In this document: piece after piece, positions 10,984 through 19,108 of the stretch
Numbering within the stretch: the first letter of the stretch is position 1
Layout: every line of letters starts with the position of its first letter
Assembly: GCA_963730285.1 (NCBI GenBank)
Contig: CAVSQY010000003.1
Span: 28,069 to 92,068, forward strand
Direction of reading: 5' to 3'
DNA: 64,000 bases
Origin: JARDZU01 sp963730285
GTDB lineage: Bacteria; Actinomycetota; Acidimicrobiia; Spongiisociales; ZC4RG35
Translations under genes and position numbers: made by a program
Notes under the pieces: generated by a model
What the model was told of the DNA's origin: nothing
Database searches by the model: none
The model's input: only the letters and a program-made list of their open reading frames with translations

Positions 10984-12681
10984 ATGAGCGACAAGAGCCA
11001 TCCGATCAACGCCCGACCGGGCGTGATGCGAGTCGAGAAATATCAGCCATACCCCCAGGTGGAGCTTCACGACCGCACATGGCCGGACACGAGGCTGACC
11101 AGGGCGCCCCTCTGGTGCAGCGTCGACCTGAGGGACGGCAATCAGGCCCTGATCGAGCCAATGAGCCCAGAGCGCAAGCGGCTCATGTTCGAGTCGCTGG
11201 TCGAGATGGGGTTCGTCGAGATCGAAGTCGGGTTCCCCGCCGCCTCCGAGCCCGATTTCGACTTCATCCGTCAAATCATCGAGGACGGGTCGATCCCCGA
11301 TCATGTGACCATCCAGGTGCTCACGCAGGCGAGACCTGAGTTGATCGAACGCACATACGAGAGCCTGGTCGGTGCCAACAAGGCCATCGTCCATCTCTAC
11401 AACTCGACCTCGACTTTGCAGCGCCGGGTGGTCTTCGGGCTGGATGAGGCCGGAATCACCGAGATCGCAGTCAATGGCGCCGCACATTGCCGTGCCCAGG
11501 AGAAACACGTACCGGGAACCCGGATCCGATACGAGTATTCACCCGAGAGTTTCACCGGCACCGAGCTCGCCTTCGCCAAGTCGATGTGCGAGGCGGTCAT
11601 GGATGTGGTCGAGCCGACCTCGGACAGCCCGATAATCCTGAACCTCCCTGCGACGGTCGAGATGAGCACGCCAAATCTCTACGGCGACATGATCGAATGG
11701 TTCCACCGCGCGATCAGAGACCGGGATTCCGTCATCCTGTCACTTCACCCCCACAACGATCGCGGGACGGCTGTGGCGGCCGCCGAATTCGGGCTGATGG
11801 CCGGCGCCCAGCGCGTCGAGGGAACCCTCTTCGGAAACGGCGAGCGGACCGGGAACGTCGATGTAGTGACTCTCGCACTCAACCTGTTCAGCCAGGGTGT
11901 CGATCCTGAGCTGGCCATCACCGACATCAACGAGTACCGCCGAGTCGCAGAGCACTGCAATCAGCTGCCCATCCACCCTCGTCACCCGTACGTCGGCGAC
12001 CTCGTCTACACGGCATTCTCCGGATCGCACCAGGATGCGATCAAGAAAGGGTTCGAGGCGATGGACGAGACGGGGCAGACACTGTGGGAAGTCCCCTATC
12101 TCCCAATCGACCCCAAAGACGTCGGACGGACCTACGAGGACGTGATCCGGGTCAATTCGCAGTCGGGCAAAGGTGGTGTCGCCTATCTGCTCAAGACCGA
12201 GCAAGAGCTCGAGCTCCCGCGACGACTCCAGATCGAGTTCACCAGAGTCATCCAGTCGATCACCGACACGACCGGTCAGGAGATCACGGGCAACGAGATC
12301 TGGACCGAGTTCCGGCGTCACTACTTGGCTCTGGCGAAGCCGTATGAGCTACTGCGATTCGAGACCAGCCAGAACGCCCACGGTGGTAATCGAACCGACG
12401 TGATGGCAACGGTCCGCGTCGAGGACGAGGAGCAGACCATTCGGGGTGAGGGGGGCGGAACGATCGAGTCGTTCGTCAACGGGTTCAAAGAGCAGCTCGG
12501 CGTCAGCTGTCGCGTCCTCGACTATCACGAGCATTCGATAGGGGGCGGCACCGATGCCCAAGCGGTGACCTATGTCGAGATGGAGGTCGGCGACCGAACG
12601 CTATGGGGTGTCGGGATCCACTCCGACATCACGACTGCCTCCCTGCTTGCGATCGTCTCCGGCCTGAACCGGGCCGGTTGA
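10984..12681 (+). CDS. leuA: 2-isopropylmalate synthase (long LeuA type)
   Basis: The enzyme condenses acetyl-CoA with 2-ketoisovalerate, the first step of leucine synthesis. Visible signatures are DLRDGNQAL near residue 45 (metal-binding aspartate), HPHNDRGT at about 255 (metal-binding histidines) and FGNGERTGNVD, followed by the C-terminal LeuA regulatory domain with GGGTDAQAVTYVE. I chose the ATG at 10984, with TAGGA 6 nt upstream, giving 565 aa as in actinobacterial enzymes. No leader peptide or T-box was recognised in the 200 nt upstream. Its last 81 bp are overlapped on the other strand by the end of zwf. Confidence 0.96.
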   Translation: MSDKSHPINARPGVMRVEKYQPYPQVELHDRTWPDTRLTRAPLWCSVDLRDGNQALIEPMSPERKRLMFESLVEMGFVEIEVGFPAASEPDFDFIRQIIEDGSIPDHVTIQVLTQARPELIERTYESLVGANKAIVHLYNSTSTLQRRVVFGLDEAGITEIAVNGAAHCRAQEKHVPGTRIRYEYSPESFTGTELAFAKSMCEAVMDVVEPTSDSPIILNLPATVEMSTPNLYGDMIEWFHRAIRDRDSVILSLHPHNDRGTAVAAAEFGLMAGAQRVEGTLFGNGERTGNVDVVTLALNLFSQGVDPELAITDINEYRRVAEHCNQLPIHPRHPYVGDLVYTAFSGSHQDAIKKGFEAMDETGQTLWEVPYLPIDPKDVGRTYEDVIRVNSQSGKGGVAYLLKTEQELELPRRLQIEFTRVIQSITDTTGQEITGNEIWTEFRRHYLALAKPYELLRFETSQNAHGGNRTDVMATVRVEDEEQTIRGEGGGTIESFVNGFKEQLGVSCRVLDYHEHSIGGGTDAQAVTYVEMEVGDRTLWGVGIHSDITTASLLAIVSGLNRAG

Positions 12682-14121
12682 ACCTGGCGGCAGCCCTCCC
12701 GAAGTGGCCGCGCGTCCGTCCGACCCGGTGATCCAGTGCCAATCTGACCCGAGCAGCTTGTCTGCCTCGGAAGGCCCCCAAGTCCCGACGTCGTACGGCA
12801 CGACCGCCGAGTGATCCACGAGAATCGGCTCAACCACTCGCCACGCCTCCATGACACCATCCTGACGGGCAAAGAAGCGGGGATCCCCGCGCAAGGCGTC
12901 TGCGATGAGCCGACTGTACGGATCGCCACCCATCGCCGGATGGACGTTCAGGTCGAACTCCACGGGGCCGCTCACCATCTCCGGTCCGGGCAGCTTCGCC
13001 TGCATCGAGAGGGTGATCGTGCTGTCCGGTGTCGTGCGGAAGGTGAGCATGTTTGGTCCTGGACGGGAACGTGAGCTGGCGAAGAGGGGCCGGGGAGGCT
13101 CCTTGAACTCGACCACCGCCTCGGTGACCGTCGAGGCCATCGACTTCCCGGTACGTATCACCCAAGGGACGTCTGCCCAACGCCACGAATCGATCTCGAG
13201 CCGGACGGCCGCGAAAGTCTCGGTGTCCGAGTCGGCGGCGACACCCTTCTCCTTCCGATATCCCTGATATTGACCTCTGACCAACTGCGACGGCTCGATG
13301 TTCTCCACGGCCTTCAGCACCTTCACCCGCTCATCCCGCAATGCATCCGGATCGTCCGATACCGGTGGCTCCATGGCCAGGAGGGTCATCATCTGGAAGA
13401 GATGGTTCTGAACCACGTCGCGCACGGCGCCGACGCCGTCGTAGAAACCGCCTCGGGTCTCGACCCCGAAATCTTCCGCGAGGGTGATCTGGACACCCCG
13501 CACGTAGTGTCGATTCCAGATCGGCTCGAGGATCGTGTTGGAGAACCGGAAGACCATCAGGTTCTGGACTGCGTCCTTTCCCAGGAAATGATCAATTCGA
13601 TAGACGTGGTCTTCGGGAAAATGCTTGTGGACTATGTCATTGAGCTCGGCCGCCGATCTGGTGTCGCGCCCGAAAGGCTTCTCCAGGACGACTCTCGCTT
13701 CTTTGGTGATCCCGGCTCGGGCCAAACCCTCGACGACGTCGTCGAACAGATCGGGTGGGATGGCCAAATAGAACACCGGACGATGACATCCCACCAGGCG
13801 TTTGACGATGTCCCCATAGGTCGCCTCGTCCCGATAGTCCCCTTGCACATAACAGAGATGCGAGGCGAGAGCGGTGAAGACATCCTCGTCGATCTCTTCC
13901 CCACCGGCCTCGAGGGCGGCCCGAGCGGAAGTGCGCAACTGCTGATCGTCCCAGTCGCTCGAGGCGACCCCTATCACCGGCATGTCGAGCCGACCGGCTT
14001 CGGTCAATCGGTAGAGGGCGGAGAACAGCTTCTTTCGTGCCAGATCTCCACTGATCCCGAATAGGACCAGCGCGTTGGCTTCTGGGGGAGTCGGCTTCCC
14101 GGTGGCGGCGTTGGCGATCAT
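12601..14121 (-). CDS. zwf: Glucose-6-phosphate 1-dehydrogenase
   Basis: 506 aa. The NADP-binding loop FGISGDLARKKLFSALYRL lies at about residues 21-39 and the substrate signature YRIDHFLGKDAVQN at about 171-184; the aspartate, histidine and lysine there are the classic active-site residues. It makes 6-phosphogluconolactone and NADPH. The family usually ends near the WGPSEADKLL-W motif. Here about 40 more residues follow, rich in Gly/Ser/Asp, and the last 26 codons lie antisense to leuA. The gene is divergent from the small flavin-type enzyme at 14195. No opcA, tal or tkt neighbour is present. Confidence 0.96.
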   Translation of the reverse strand: MIANAATGKPTPPEANALVLFGISGDLARKKLFSALYRLTEAGRLDMPVIGVASSDWDDQQLRTSARAALEAGGEEIDEDVFTALASHLCYVQGDYRDEATYGDIVKRLVGCHRPVFYLAIPPDLFDDVVEGLARAGITKEARVVLEKPFGRDTRSAAELNDIVHKHFPEDHVYRIDHFLGKDAVQNLMVFRFSNTILEPIWNRHYVRGVQITLAEDFGVETRGGFYDGVGAVRDVVQNHLFQMMTLLAMEPPVSDDPDALRDERVKVLKAVENIEPSQLVRGQYQGYRKEKGVAADSDTETFAAVRLEIDSWRWADVPWVIRTGKSMASTVTEAVVEFKEPPRPLFASSRSRPGPNMLTFRTTPDSTITLSMQAKLPGPEMVSGPVEFDLNVHPAMGGDPYSRLIADALRGDPRFFARQDGVMEAWRVVEPILVDHSAVVPYDVGTWGPSEADKLLGSDWHWITGSDGRAATSGGLPPGSTGPVQAGDDRKQGGSRDVGVDPDTP

Positions 14122-14194
14122 CTATAACCTTGGTAGACGCATTCGATCGGATCTTGATGCCCCGTCGACCGACGAGAACCCGAACCATGAGTCT

Positions 14195-14560
14195 ATGACC
14201 GGCATCATCGAGGCCCTCGATCGGCATTCCGTCTGTCACATCACCACCCGCGGGAGGGTCACGGGCAACCCCCATCGGATAGAGATCTGGTTCGCCCAGG
14301 CGGATCAGACCTTCTATGTGCTCTCCGGGGGTGGTGACAACTCGGACTGGGTGAGGAATCTGATCGCCGATCCCGTTGTTCGGATCGAAGTCGGCCGCTT
14401 CAGCCTGGGTGGCGTGGCCCGGGTCATCGATGCCGAGACCGGCGAAGATCGCCTCGCTCGAGACCTCGTGTTCGAGAAATACCAGAAGGGCTACGGTGGC
14501 GACCTCAGCGAGTGGAGAGAGTCATCGTTGGCCATCGGCATCGATCTGGTGACCGACTAG
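14195..14560 (+). CDS. Flavin/deazaflavin split-barrel oxidoreductase (DUF385/PPOX-like)
   Basis: 121 aa if it starts at MTGIIEALDRHSVC. The segment TTRGRVTGNPHRIEIWF and the following LSGGGDNSDWVRNL are characteristic of small actinobacterial split-barrel proteins that bind F420 or flavin and act on nitro or quinone-like compounds. The C-terminal GGDLSEWRESSLAIGIDL completes the fold. An in-frame ATG further upstream (14075) would overlap zwf by 47 bp and adds residues unlike the family, so the later start is preferred although its ribosome-binding site is weak. The physiological substrate cannot be told from the sequence. Confidence 0.78.
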   Translation: MTGIIEALDRHSVCHITTRGRVTGNPHRIEIWFAQADQTFYVLSGGGDNSDWVRNLIADPVVRIEVGRFSLGGVARVIDAETGEDRLARDLVFEKYQKGYGGDLSEWRESSLAIGIDLVTD

Positions 14561-14613
14561 GCCTGTGACCCGGAGCCGTGCCCGGTTATGTTTCCGGCAC
14601 CAGAGGAGACCCA

Positions 14614-15738
14614 ATGCCAACGGACGTCCAGCGATACAAGTCCAACTTCAACGACGAGATCAACGCCGCCTACCTGTATCGCGTGGCAGCAAACCTCGAA
14701 GAGGACAGCACCATCTCTGGTGTCTACGCGCGTCTGGCCGAGGTCGAAGATCGTCACGCCAACCTCTGGGAGGAAAAGCTGAAGGAAGCGGGGGTAGCGG
14801 TGCCGGCACGCGATCCCAGCATGCGTTCACGCATACTCGCCTGGTTGGCGAAGAGGATGGGGCCGTCGGTGCTTGCCCAGGTCATGGCGTCAACGGAGAT
14901 GTCCGGGCGAACGATGTACGACAGCCAGCCTGAGGCGGCCGGCACCTCCCTTCCGGCAGACGAGCGATCCCATGCGGTGATGTTGGATGCCCTGCGCCAG
15001 GATGCGCACAACGGGGTCAAGGGAGGCGTGCTGGCGAAGCTCGAGGGTCGCCACAAGGCAGTGGGCGGCAACGCGCTCCGTGCGGCGGTTCTGGGCGCCA
15101 ACGACGGGCTGGTATCGAATACCTCCCTGGTCATGGGTGTGGCAGGCGCCGCATTCACCTCGACCGCCGTGTTGCTCTCCGGTCTTGCCGGCCTCTTGGC
15201 CGGAGCGATCTCCATGGCTCTCGGTGAGTGGCTGTCGGTGCAGAGCTCAAGGGAGCTCCATCAGTCCCAGATCGAGACGGAGCGGGAAGAGATCCTCACG
15301 ATGCCCGAAGAAGAGGCGGAGGAACTGGCTTTGATCTACCAGGCGAAGGGCATGGGCCGCGAGGAAGCAGAAAAGGCCGCTCGCGACGTGATGGCAGATC
15401 CCGACGCCTTTCTCGACACCAAGGTTCGAGAGGAATTGGGTTTCGATCCCGACGAGCTGGGAGGCTCGGCCTGGCAGGCCGCCATCGCATCGTTCATCCT
15501 ATTCGGCATCGGCGCCGTGGTCCCCGTCATCCCGTTCTTCATCCTCACCGGAACGCCGGCCGTCGTGCTCAGTCTCGGCTTTGCGGCCGTCGGGCTGTTC
15601 CTGCTCGGTGCCATGACCGCCCTGGTCACGGGCACCGGATTCCTGCGCACCGGCGTCCGATCGTTGACCCTCGGGCTGCTCGCCGCAGGAGTCACCTACG
15701 GGATAGGGACTCTCCTCGGGGTAGCCGTCTCGGGCTGA
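14614..15738 (+). CDS. Rubrerythrin-like domain fused to VIT1/CCC1-family transporter
   Basis: 374 aa; AGAGGAGA lies just before the chosen ATG. The first 140 residues form a ferritin-like four-helix bundle with E-x6-Y and EVEDRHA-type metal ligands (NDEINAAYLYRVAA, ARLAEVEDRHANLWEEKL). From about residue 165 (LRAAVLGANDGLVSNTSLVMGV) the VIT1/CCC1 transporter begins, with several membrane helices. Known relatives move ferrous iron or manganese, and the ferritin-like part can sense or oxidise iron. Here it may remove iron from the cytoplasm under oxidative stress. It is followed 32 nt later by mtfA. Confidence 0.9.
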   Translation: MPTDVQRYKSNFNDEINAAYLYRVAANLEEDSTISGVYARLAEVEDRHANLWEEKLKEAGVAVPARDPSMRSRILAWLAKRMGPSVLAQVMASTEMSGRTMYDSQPEAAGTSLPADERSHAVMLDALRQDAHNGVKGGVLAKLEGRHKAVGGNALRAAVLGANDGLVSNTSLVMGVAGAAFTSTAVLLSGLAGLLAGAISMALGEWLSVQSSRELHQSQIETEREEILTMPEEEAEELALIYQAKGMGREEAEKAARDVMADPDAFLDTKVREELGFDPDELGGSAWQAAIASFILFGIGAVVPVIPFFILTGTPAVVLSLGFAAVGLFLLGAMTALVTGTGFLRTGVRSLTLGLLAAGVTYGIGTLLGVAVSG

Positions 15739-15770
15739 GGTCAGTCGGCGGCGAAGCCCCGGCAAGTGCC

Positions 15771-16511
15771 ATGGCCCTGAGACGAACCCGAGACGAGCCC
15801 TATTCCGAAGCGTGGGAGAGGGCCGCGTTGTCCTCGACGCGCTCGTGGGGACACTTGACGCACGTGGAGCTCGAACGACTCCTCGAACAGGCGAGACGAT
15901 TCGACCGAAGCCGAAGATGGGAGGGATTGGACGATCTGGTCATCTCCGATGAGATGCGCTCCATCGTGTCGACCCATGCGTGTCTCTTGACGGTGAACAT
16001 CGACGAACGAGTCCTCTCCGACGTCACGACCATCATCATCGCCCCCAGCTCGGTGGTTCGAAGGGCGCATCAAGACGCGGGCGGCTCAATGGTGAGCGAG
16101 GGTGTTGTCTGCATCCTGGGAGAAGCTGCCATGCACGGGCCGGTCAGGTTTGCATGGGACCAGATCGTCGCGGAGAGGCCGATCGGCAACGCAAAGACTT
16201 CGGTCCTCATCCATGAGTTCGCCCACAAGGTCGACATGTCGGATGGGTTCGCCAACGGGATCCCGCCGATTCGTGATCGTGAGACAGCGCTGCGATTCCA
16301 GGACGCGGCCTCGGCAGCGCTGGACCAGCTCAGATCGACGTCGGGCCACTCTCCCCTCAACATGTATGCCGCCGTCAACGAGTCGGAGTTCTTCGCCGTG
16401 GCCACCGAAGCATTCTTCCTCGACGCTTCCGCCCTGTGGGCTCATCACGAAGCCCTGTATCGGGAGATGGCGGCCTTCTACCGTCAGGACCCGGCGGCCG
16501 ATCACCACTGA
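15771..16511 (+). CDS. mtfA: Zinc peptidase MtfA (M90 family)
   Basis: 246 aa. The zinc signature HEFAHKVDMSDGFANG begins at about residue 147, with the two histidines and catalytic glutamate in HEFAH, and the third ligand probably in NESEFFAVATEAFF near residue 212. Escherichia coli MtfA binds the repressor Mlc and has peptidase activity; the role in actinobacteria is not established. A longer open frame upstream would run through the transporter gene and is rejected. It sits 53 nt before ftsH on the same strand. Confidence 0.9.
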   Translation: MALRRTRDEPYSEAWERAALSSTRSWGHLTHVELERLLEQARRFDRSRRWEGLDDLVISDEMRSIVSTHACLLTVNIDERVLSDVTTIIIAPSSVVRRAHQDAGGSMVSEGVVCILGEAAMHGPVRFAWDQIVAERPIGNAKTSVLIHEFAHKVDMSDGFANGIPPIRDRETALRFQDAASAALDQLRSTSGHSPLNMYAAVNESEFFAVATEAFFLDASALWAHHEALYREMAAFYRQDPAADHH

Positions 16512-16564
16512 CATCTACGTTCCGATGGACCGGTACCCTCCGGAGGTGATCAGAAGGGAACGCG

Positions 16565-18571
16565 ATGACTTCCTCGCAACCATCGACCGGTCCGCCGGAT
16601 AAGCCGGCTCGCCGATCGTGGTGGGACCGCTTGACCAACCCCGGGGACGGCTCCGACACACAGGGCACCACACCAACCTCGCGCTTCCCGGGAGGACGTT
16701 GGTTCTGGATCGCCCTCCTGGTCATGCTTGGGATCAACTGGGTCATCAGCTCGGCGCTGCTCAGGCCCGAGCCCCGCCTCACCATCCCCTACACCTTCTT
16801 CGTGGAGCAGGTTCGGCTCGGGATTGTCGAATCCGTGGTGGCTCAGGACCAGACGATCCAGGGCACCTTCAACAAGGAAGTGCTGGATCCTGGTGGGAGC
16901 GGGGTCAAGTCCAATCTCTTCACCACCGATCGGCCGGCCTTCGCGCAGGACGATCTCCTCCAACTCCTCACCGAGAAGGACGTCGTCGTCAACGCCGAGC
17001 CACCCCCCTCCACCCCACTCTGGGAGAGCCTGCTATTCGGCTTCGGGCCGACACTCCTGCTGCTCTGGCTCTTCTTCGGGTTCATGCGACGCAGCTCTGG
17101 CCTGGGGGGGATAGGGAGCATCGGCAAGTCCAGCGCCCGTCTCTACGACGCATCCGGGCAACGCACCACGTTCGCAGACGTGGCCGGGATCGACGACGCC
17201 AAGGACGAGCTGGTCGAGGTGGTCGACTTCCTACGCGATCCGGAGAAGTACACCAAGCTCGGCGCCGGAATTCCTCACGGCGTCCTGCTCTCAGGGCAGC
17301 CCGGCACCGGCAAGACACTGCTCGCACGGGCGGTTGCGGGAGAGGCCAACGTGCCGTTCTTCTCGGTCTCGGCCTCTGAGTTCATCGAGATGATCGTCGG
17401 GGTCGGCGCCAGTCGGGTGAGGGATTTGTTCAGCCAGGCGAAGCAGGCCGCCCCATCGATCATCTTCATCGACGAGATCGACTCGATCGGTCGAGCCCGA
17501 GGCGGTGCCATCGTGATGGGAGGGCACGACGAACGCGAGCAGACCCTCGATCAGATCCTCACCGAGATGGATGGGTTCAGCGCCAACGAGGGAGTGATCG
17601 TCATCGCTGCCACCAATCGGCCCGACGTGCTCGACCCGGCCCTGCTCCGCCCAGGACGCTTCGATCGGCGTGTGCATGTCTCGGCCCCCGATCAGGTGGG
17701 CAGACGCGCCATCCTCGAGGTTCACACGAGGGCGGTGCGGCTCGCACCGGACGTGGATCTGGGGTCGGTGGCCTCATCCACACCGGGCATGGTCGGAGCC
17801 GATCTGGAGAACCTGGTGAACGAGGCAGCCCTCATGGCGGCAAGACGCGGCCATGAGGCAGTCCAGAGTCAGGACTTCGCAGATGCGTTGGAGAAGATCA
17901 TCCTGGGGACCGAGAGGAAGATCGTCCTCTCCCCCGGCGAAAGGGAGCGCACCGCATACCACGAGTCCGGGCACGCTCTAATTGGGATGCTTCAGTCCGG
18001 AGCCGACCCCGTCCGCAAGGTCTCGATCATCCCGCGCGGCCGGGCCCTTGGGGTCACCTTCCAGAGCCCGGACGCCGATCGCTATGCCTACACCGAGGAG
18101 TACCTCCGCGGCAAGATCATGGGCGCCCTGGGGGGCATGGCCGCAGAGCAGGTCGTCTACTCGGCGGTGACTACGGGAGCAGAGAGCGACCTCGAGCAGG
18201 TGTCGGTGATCGTCCGGAACATGGTGGGGCGTTGGGGGATGTCGCCTGCCATCGGCCCGCTGTCCGTGATCAAGGACGATGGCGGTGTCGGCTTTCCCTT
18301 CGGGGGAACCGCTGCCTCCCCATACACCCTGGAGCTGGTCGATCGGGAGTCCCGCAGGATCGTCGAGGAATGCTACGAGTCAGCGAATCAGACCCTTCGA
18401 GAAAATCGGGGCAAACTCGACGCCTTGGCCAAGGCACTCCTAAAACACGAGACCCTCGACGAGGCCGACGCGTACCGGGTCGCCGGGATCGAGCGTTCAC
18501 CAGAGGAGATCGGACCCTCGACGGAGCTACCTCCTGCGATCGCCTCGGCGGATCATCCGCCAAGGGTCTAG
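16565..18571 (+). CDS. ftsH: ATP-dependent zinc metalloprotease FtsH
   Basis: 668 aa. It has an N-terminal membrane helix (about 43-63), a periplasmic-side domain, a second helix (about 150-170), then the AAA+ module with Walker A GQPGTGKT at about 243 (Gln in place of the usual Pro), Walker B IIFIDEID and the second region of homology. The M41 protease has HESGH at about 464 and a distal aspartate in TTGAESDLEQ. It degrades misfolded membrane proteins and some regulators. Its ribosome-binding site is AAGGGA. There is no hpt/folE neighbour, so this may be a second, accessory FtsH copy. Confidence 0.94.
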   Translation: MTSSQPSTGPPDKPARRSWWDRLTNPGDGSDTQGTTPTSRFPGGRWFWIALLVMLGINWVISSALLRPEPRLTIPYTFFVEQVRLGIVESVVAQDQTIQGTFNKEVLDPGGSGVKSNLFTTDRPAFAQDDLLQLLTEKDVVVNAEPPPSTPLWESLLFGFGPTLLLLWLFFGFMRRSSGLGGIGSIGKSSARLYDASGQRTTFADVAGIDDAKDELVEVVDFLRDPEKYTKLGAGIPHGVLLSGQPGTGKTLLARAVAGEANVPFFSVSASEFIEMIVGVGASRVRDLFSQAKQAAPSIIFIDEIDSIGRARGGAIVMGGHDEREQTLDQILTEMDGFSANEGVIVIAATNRPDVLDPALLRPGRFDRRVHVSAPDQVGRRAILEVHTRAVRLAPDVDLGSVASSTPGMVGADLENLVNEAALMAARRGHEAVQSQDFADALEKIILGTERKIVLSPGERERTAYHESGHALIGMLQSGADPVRKVSIIPRGRALGVTFQSPDADRYAYTEEYLRGKIMGALGGMAAEQVVYSAVTTGAESDLEQVSVIVRNMVGRWGMSPAIGPLSVIKDDGGVGFPFGGTAASPYTLELVDRESRRIVEECYESANQTLRENRGKLDALAKALLKHETLDEADAYRVAGIERSPEEIGPSTELPPAIASADHPPRV

Positions 18572-18579
18572 GGAGAAAG

Positions 18580-19093
18580 GTGTTCGAGCTCGGTGCACCG
18601 TGGTGGAGCTTTCTCCTTCGGACGGTCATCGTCTACATAGCGTTGCTGCTGGGTCTGAGACTCTTCGGTCACGCGAACTGGGCCAGATGACGCCGTTCGA
18701 CCTGTGGTGATCTTGCTCATCGCCAACGCCCTGCAGAACGCCGTGGTCGGGCCCGATACCTCGGTCACCGGGGGCCTGCTTGCCGCGGCGGCGCTCCTCG
18801 TCGTCAACTAGGGGGTCACCCTCGTCACGAAGAGAAGCCGAGCGCTTCGTCGAGTCACCGAGGGAGAGCCGGTTCTGCTCATATTCGATGGCGGCGTCCT
18901 ACCCGACCATCTCCGGCGATCAGGAATCGACCTCGATGACCTGACTCAGGCGGCGCTGGAGCATGGGATCGAGGACCTCTCGGCCATCGACACCGCCGTG
19001 CTGGAGGTAGATGGAACCGTCTCGATGATCCCCAAGGAAGGCAACATGATCCGCACTCGACGCAAGGTCCGCCAGACCCATCATCAGACCTGA
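18580..19093 (+). pseudogene. DUF421/YetF-family membrane protein, disrupted
   Basis: Three consecutive frames reconstruct one YetF-like protein: a GTG start with FELGAPWWSFLLRTVIVYIALLLGLRLFG, then REL-GQMTPFDL, then VILLIANALQNAVVGPDTSVTGG, and finally the cytoplasmic part VTLVTKRSRALRR...EGEPVLLIFDG to a TGA at 19091. Two single-base deletions (near 18671 in the Lys/Gln codon before REL, and near 18702 after FDL) shift the frame. An in-frame TAG at 18809 replaces the tyrosine normally found after VN. The gene follows ftsH by 8 nt. Three lesions argue for a true pseudogene, but base-calling errors cannot be excluded. Confidence 0.8.
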
Positions 19094-19108
19094 CGCCGAC
19101 AGCTGTCC

